NCBI GenBank assembly: GCA_024304875.1
Contig: JAMWZF010000136.1
Location: forward strand, 1-7,777
Origin: Paracoccaceae bacterium
GTDB taxonomy: Bacteria; Pseudomonadota; Alphaproteobacteria; Rhodobacterales; Rhodobacteraceae
Direction of reading: 5' to 3'
DNA: 7,777 nt
The position numbers and the translations under genes are program-made. Below are positions 5,321-7,777 of the stretch, piece by piece; positions within the stretch are counted from its first letter, which is position 1; each line of letters opens with the position of its first letter. Below the pieces are notes generated by a model. That model had not been told where the DNA came from and made no database searches. It saw only the letters and a list, made by a program, of their open reading frames with translations.

Positions 5321-6637
5321 ATGAGCAAACTCGCCAAACTCGCCGAAGACAAGGGGATCAAGTATTTCATGATCTCCTACACCGACCTGTTCGGGGGCCA
5401 GCGGGCCAAGCTGGTCCCGGCGCAGGCGATCGCCGGCATGGAGTCGGACGGCGCGGGCTTTGCAGGGTTTGCCACCTGGCTGGACCTCACCCCGGCGCAT
5501 CCCGACATGCTGGCCGTGCCGGACCCGGAAGCCGCGATCCAGCTGCCCTGGAAACCCGAGGTCGCCTGGGTCCCCGCCGACTGCATCATGGAAGGCGCGC
5601 CCGTCGAACAGGCGCCCCGCAACGTGCTGAAGCGGCTGGTGGCCGAAGCCGGGGCCGAGGGGTTGCGGGTCAAGACCGGCGTCGAGGCCGAGTTCTTCAT
5701 CCTCACCCCCGAGGGCGACAGGATCTCGGACCCCTTCGATACCGGCGAGAAGCCCTGCTACGACCAGCAGGCCGTGATGCGCCGCTACGACGTGGTTGCC
5801 GAGGTCTGCGACTACATGCTCGGGCTCGGGTGGGGCCCCTACCAGAACGACCACGAGGACGCGAACGGCCAGTTCGAGATGAACTGGGACTACGACGACG
5901 CCCTCGTGACGGCCGACCGCCATTCGTTCTTCAAGTTCATGGTCAAGTCCATCGCCGAAAAGTACGGGCTGCGCGCCACCTTCATGCCCAAACCGATCGA
6001 GGGGCTGACCGGAAACGGCTGCCACGCCCACGTCTCGGTCTGGGATCTGGACGGCACGACCAACGCCTTTGCCGGAGACGCCGGGGGCCAGATCGGCGAG
6101 GTGGGCCTCTCAGAGCGGGGCGGCCACTTCCTCGGCGGGATCATGAAACACGCCTCGGCCCTGGCGGCGATCACCAATCCCACGGTGAACAGCTACAAGC
6201 GGATCAACGCGCCGCGCACGACCTCCGGCGCCACATGGGCACCGAACACGGTGACCTGGACCGGCAACAACCGCACCCACATGGTCCGGGTCCCGGGCCC
6301 CGGCCGGTTCGAGCTGCGCCTGCCCGACGGCGCGGTGAACCCCTACCTGCTGCAGGCCGTCATCATCGCCGCCGGTCTGTCCGGGATCCGTGCCAAGGCG
6401 GACCCGGGTCCGCGCTACGACATCGACATGTACGCCGAGGGGCACACCGTCAGGGACGCGCCCAAGCTGCCGCTCAACATGCTGGACGCGATCCGCGCGC
6501 TGGACGAGGATGCGGAGCTGAAGGCGATGCTGGGAGACGCCTTCTCGGCCTCCTACATCAAGATGAAGCACCAGGAGTGGACCTCCTTCGTCTCGCATTT
6601 CTCGAGCTGGGAAAAGCGGAACACCCTCGACATCTGA
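5321..6637 (+). CDS. gmaS: Gamma-glutamylmethylamide synthetase (type III glutamine synthetase-like ligase)
   Basis: Cytoplasmic ATP-dependent ligase expected to join methylamine to the gamma-carboxyl of glutamate, the first step of the NMG pathway. The 438 residues match the usual GmaS/GlnT length, and AGGGAG lies eight bases before the ATG. An N-terminal beta-grasp region (about 12-95, MISYTDLFGGQRAKLVP) precedes the catalytic domain. Catalytic marks are GVEAEFFIL with metal ligands Glu122 and Glu124, NDHEDANGQFEMNW with Glu179 and Glu186, GNGCHAHVSVWD with His235 and His237, NPTVNSYKRINAP (286-298) and the arginine-rich stretch GNNRTHMVRVPGPGRFELRL (315-334). By sequence alone GmaS and true GlnT glutamine synthetases are hard to separate. 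The call depends on its place between mgsABC and mgdA, which is the arrangement of methylamine-using methylotrophs and roseobacters. The spacers on both sides (58 and 59 nt) are much longer than the 3-10 bp gaps within mgsABC. Confidence 0.87.
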   Translation: MSKLAKLAEDKGIKYFMISYTDLFGGQRAKLVPAQAIAGMESDGAGFAGFATWLDLTPAHPDMLAVPDPEAAIQLPWKPEVAWVPADCIMEGAPVEQAPRNVLKRLVAEAGAEGLRVKTGVEAEFFILTPEGDRISDPFDTGEKPCYDQQAVMRRYDVVAEVCDYMLGLGWGPYQNDHEDANGQFEMNWDYDDALVTADRHSFFKFMVKSIAEKYGLRATFMPKPIEGLTGNGCHAHVSVWDLDGTTNAFAGDAGGQIGEVGLSERGGHFLGGIMKHASALAAITNPTVNSYKRINAPRTTSGATWAPNTVTWTGNNRTHMVRVPGPGRFELRLPDGAVNPYLLQAVIIAAGLSGIRAKADPGPRYDIDMYAEGHTVRDAPKLPLNMLDAIRALDEDAELKAMLGDAFSASYIKMKHQEWTSFVSHFSSWEKRNTLDI

Positions 6638-6651
6638 CCATCGGAGACGCC

Positions 6652-6680
6652 GTCCCCCGGGCCGAAAGGCAAGGTGGGAC
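6652..6680 (+). other. GNRA-capped hairpin in the gmaS-mgdA spacer
   Basis: The RNA would form GTCCCCC (6652-6658) paired with GG and GGGAC (6673-6674, 6676-6680) over one bulged U, a symmetric GG/AA internal loop, then GCC-GAAA-GGC (6661-6670), a stem closed by a GAAA tetraloop. It ends two bases before the mgdA ribosome binding site AAGGAG (6683-6688). There is no following T-run. It could protect the 3' end of gmaS mRNA or temper mgdA translation. Confidence 0.35.
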
Positions 6681-6696
6681 CGAAGGAGCAGGCCCT

Positions 6697-7777
6697 ATGA
6701 CTTTCTCGGGATTGAGGGTCCTCAAGGAGGCCCTGACCGGCCACCGCGGCTGGGGCCCGCTCTGGCGCAATCCGGAGCCCAAACCCGACTACGACATCGT
6801 CATCATCGGCGGCGGCGGACATGGCCTCGCCACTGCATTCTACCTCGCCACGCGCTACGGAATGCGGAACGTCGCGGTGCTCGAGAAGGGCTGGATCGGG
6901 TCGGGCAACGCCGGGCGGAATACGACGATCATCCGGTCGAACTACCTGCTGCCGGGCAACCAGCCGTTCTACGAGATGTCGATGAAGCTCTGGGAGGGAC
7001 TGGAGCAGGAGACCAACTTCAACTCGATGGTCAGCCAGCGGGGGATCATCAACCTGATCCACTCCGACGCGCAGCGCGACGCCTACCGCCGGCGGGGCAA
7101 CGCGATGATGCTGTCGGGCGCGGGGGCGCGGCTTCTGGACCGCGACGAGGTGCGCAAGCTGGCGCCGTTCCTCAACTTCGACAACGCCCGCTTCCCGATC
7201 AAGGGCGGGCTGATGCAGGAGAGGGCGGGCACCGCCCGCCATGACGGCGTGGTCTGGGGCTATGCCCGCGGGGCCGACAGGCTCGGAGTCGATATCCTGC
7301 AGAACTGCGAAGTGACCGGCTTCGACATCGCGGACGGCGCGATCAGGGGGGTCGAGACCACCCGCGGCCGCATCGGCGCGGCCAAGGTCGGCGTCTCGGT
7401 CGCGGGCAATTCGGGCCGCCTCATGGCCCTTGCCGGCCGCCGGCTGCCGATCGAAAGCCACGTGTTGCAGGCCTTCGTCTCGGAAGGGCTGAAGCCGGTG
7501 ATCCCCGGCGTCATCACCTTCGGCGCCGGGCATTTCTACGTCAGCCAGTCGGACAAGGGCGGGCTGGTCTTCGGCGGCGACATCGACGGCTACAATTCCT
7601 ACGCGCAGCGCGGCGGCCTGCCGGTGATCGAGGACGTGGCCGAAGGCGGCATGGCCCTGATGCCGATGATCGGGCGGGCGCGGCTCCTGCGGGCCTGGGG
7701 CGGCGTCGTCGACATGTCGATGGACGGCTCCCCCATCATCGACCGGACGGACATCGGCGGGCTCTACTTCAACGGCG
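6697..7777 (+). CDS. mgdA: N-methylglutamate dehydrogenase subunit A, sarcosine oxidase beta-like flavoprotein, partial (3' end off window)
   Basis: The first 360 residues of a protein that resembles the beta subunit (SoxB) of heterotetrameric sarcosine oxidase, usually a little over 400 residues. In the NMG pathway it is the catalytic FAD subunit that oxidises N-methylglutamate. AAGGAG (6683-6688) lies eight bases before the ATG. Residues 16-30 (HRGWGPLWRNPEPKP) are the SoxB-type lead-in. The dinucleotide-binding fold follows: DIVIIGGGGHGLATAFYLA with Gly38, Gly40 and Gly43, ending at VLEKG (Glu63, ribose binding). Next are GNAGRNTTIIRSNYL (70-84) and ERAGTARHDGVVWGYARGAD (175-194); His182 lines up with the histidine that holds FMN covalently in bacterial SoxB. 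The end visible here, DMSMDGSPIIDRTDIGGLYF, is the conserved region near the C-terminal FAD contacts. A plain sarcosine oxidase subunit cannot be excluded by sequence, but the operon points to MgdA. Confidence 0.87.
   Translation, partial: MTFSGLRVLKEALTGHRGWGPLWRNPEPKPDYDIVIIGGGGHGLATAFYLATRYGMRNVAVLEKGWIGSGNAGRNTTIIRSNYLLPGNQPFYEMSMKLWEGLEQETNFNSMVSQRGIINLIHSDAQRDAYRRRGNAMMLSGAGARLLDRDEVRKLAPFLNFDNARFPIKGGLMQERAGTARHDGVVWGYARGADRLGVDILQNCEVTGFDIADGAIRGVETTRGRIGAAKVGVSVAGNSGRLMALAGRRLPIESHVLQAFVSEGLKPVIPGVITFGAGHFYVSQSDKGGLVFGGDIDGYNSYAQRGGLPVIEDVAEGGMALMPMIGRARLLRAWGGVVDMSMDGSPIIDRTDIGGLYFNG

Noticed and set aside
3898..5370. 490-codon minus-strand frame opposite mgsC, and similar frames at 5186-6031 and 6553-7533
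   Set aside because: Same reasons: complementary to conserved coding sequence, biased composition and no recognisable motif.
1..7777. tRNA genes, CRISPR arrays, insertion sequences or attachment sites
   Set aside because: No cloverleaf-like sequence, regularly spaced repeats, transposase-like protein or terminal repeats were seen on either strand.

Overview
The window looks like chromosome or plasmid DNA from a high-GC alphaproteobacterium, most likely in the Rhodobacteraceae/Roseobacter group. This rests on strong G/C bias at third codon positions, tight Shine-Dalgarno spacing, and protein sequences that read like the Rhodobacterales versions of these families. Genus cannot be called by eye. 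Six complete genes and two genes cut by the window edges account for almost everything.

Left block (1-1341, minus strand): a GbsR/MarR-type repressor gene is followed 5 bp later by an HlyD-type membrane fusion protein gene of an RND efflux pump, which runs off the left edge. Its promoter contains a 20-bp palindrome lying over the likely -10 box, so the repressor probably controls its own operon.

Right block (1515-7777, plus strand): an XRE/cupin regulator gene, a 192-bp regulatory spacer, then a tightly packed operon. The operon encodes a class II glutamine amidotransferase-like subunit, a GXGXG-domain subunit, an FMN-binding glutamate synthase-like subunit, a type III glutamine synthetase-like ligase and a sarcosine oxidase beta-like flavoprotein (cut at the right edge). 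This gene set and order match the N-methylglutamate (NMG) pathway of methylamine use: mgsA-mgsB-mgsC-gmaS-mgdA. In that pathway GmaS joins methylamine to glutamate as gamma-glutamylmethylamide, MgsABC converts it to N-methylglutamate, and MgdABCD oxidises that to glutamate and a one-carbon unit carried by tetrahydrofolate. mgdB, mgdC and mgdD are expected just beyond the right edge.

The system itself is known. The points most worth a second look are: (1) MgsC lacks all cysteines at the position of the glutamate synthase [3Fe-4S] motif; (2) the spacer before mgsA holds an 18-bp inverted repeat with an 18-bp spacer, a strong candidate operator; (3) the repressor/RND promoter has a palindromic operator with an extra half-site; and (4) the two spacers flanking gmaS can each fold into hairpins next to the following ribosome binding site. 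The very long antisense open frames (for example 1719-4028 minus) are by-products of the base composition and are not annotated.
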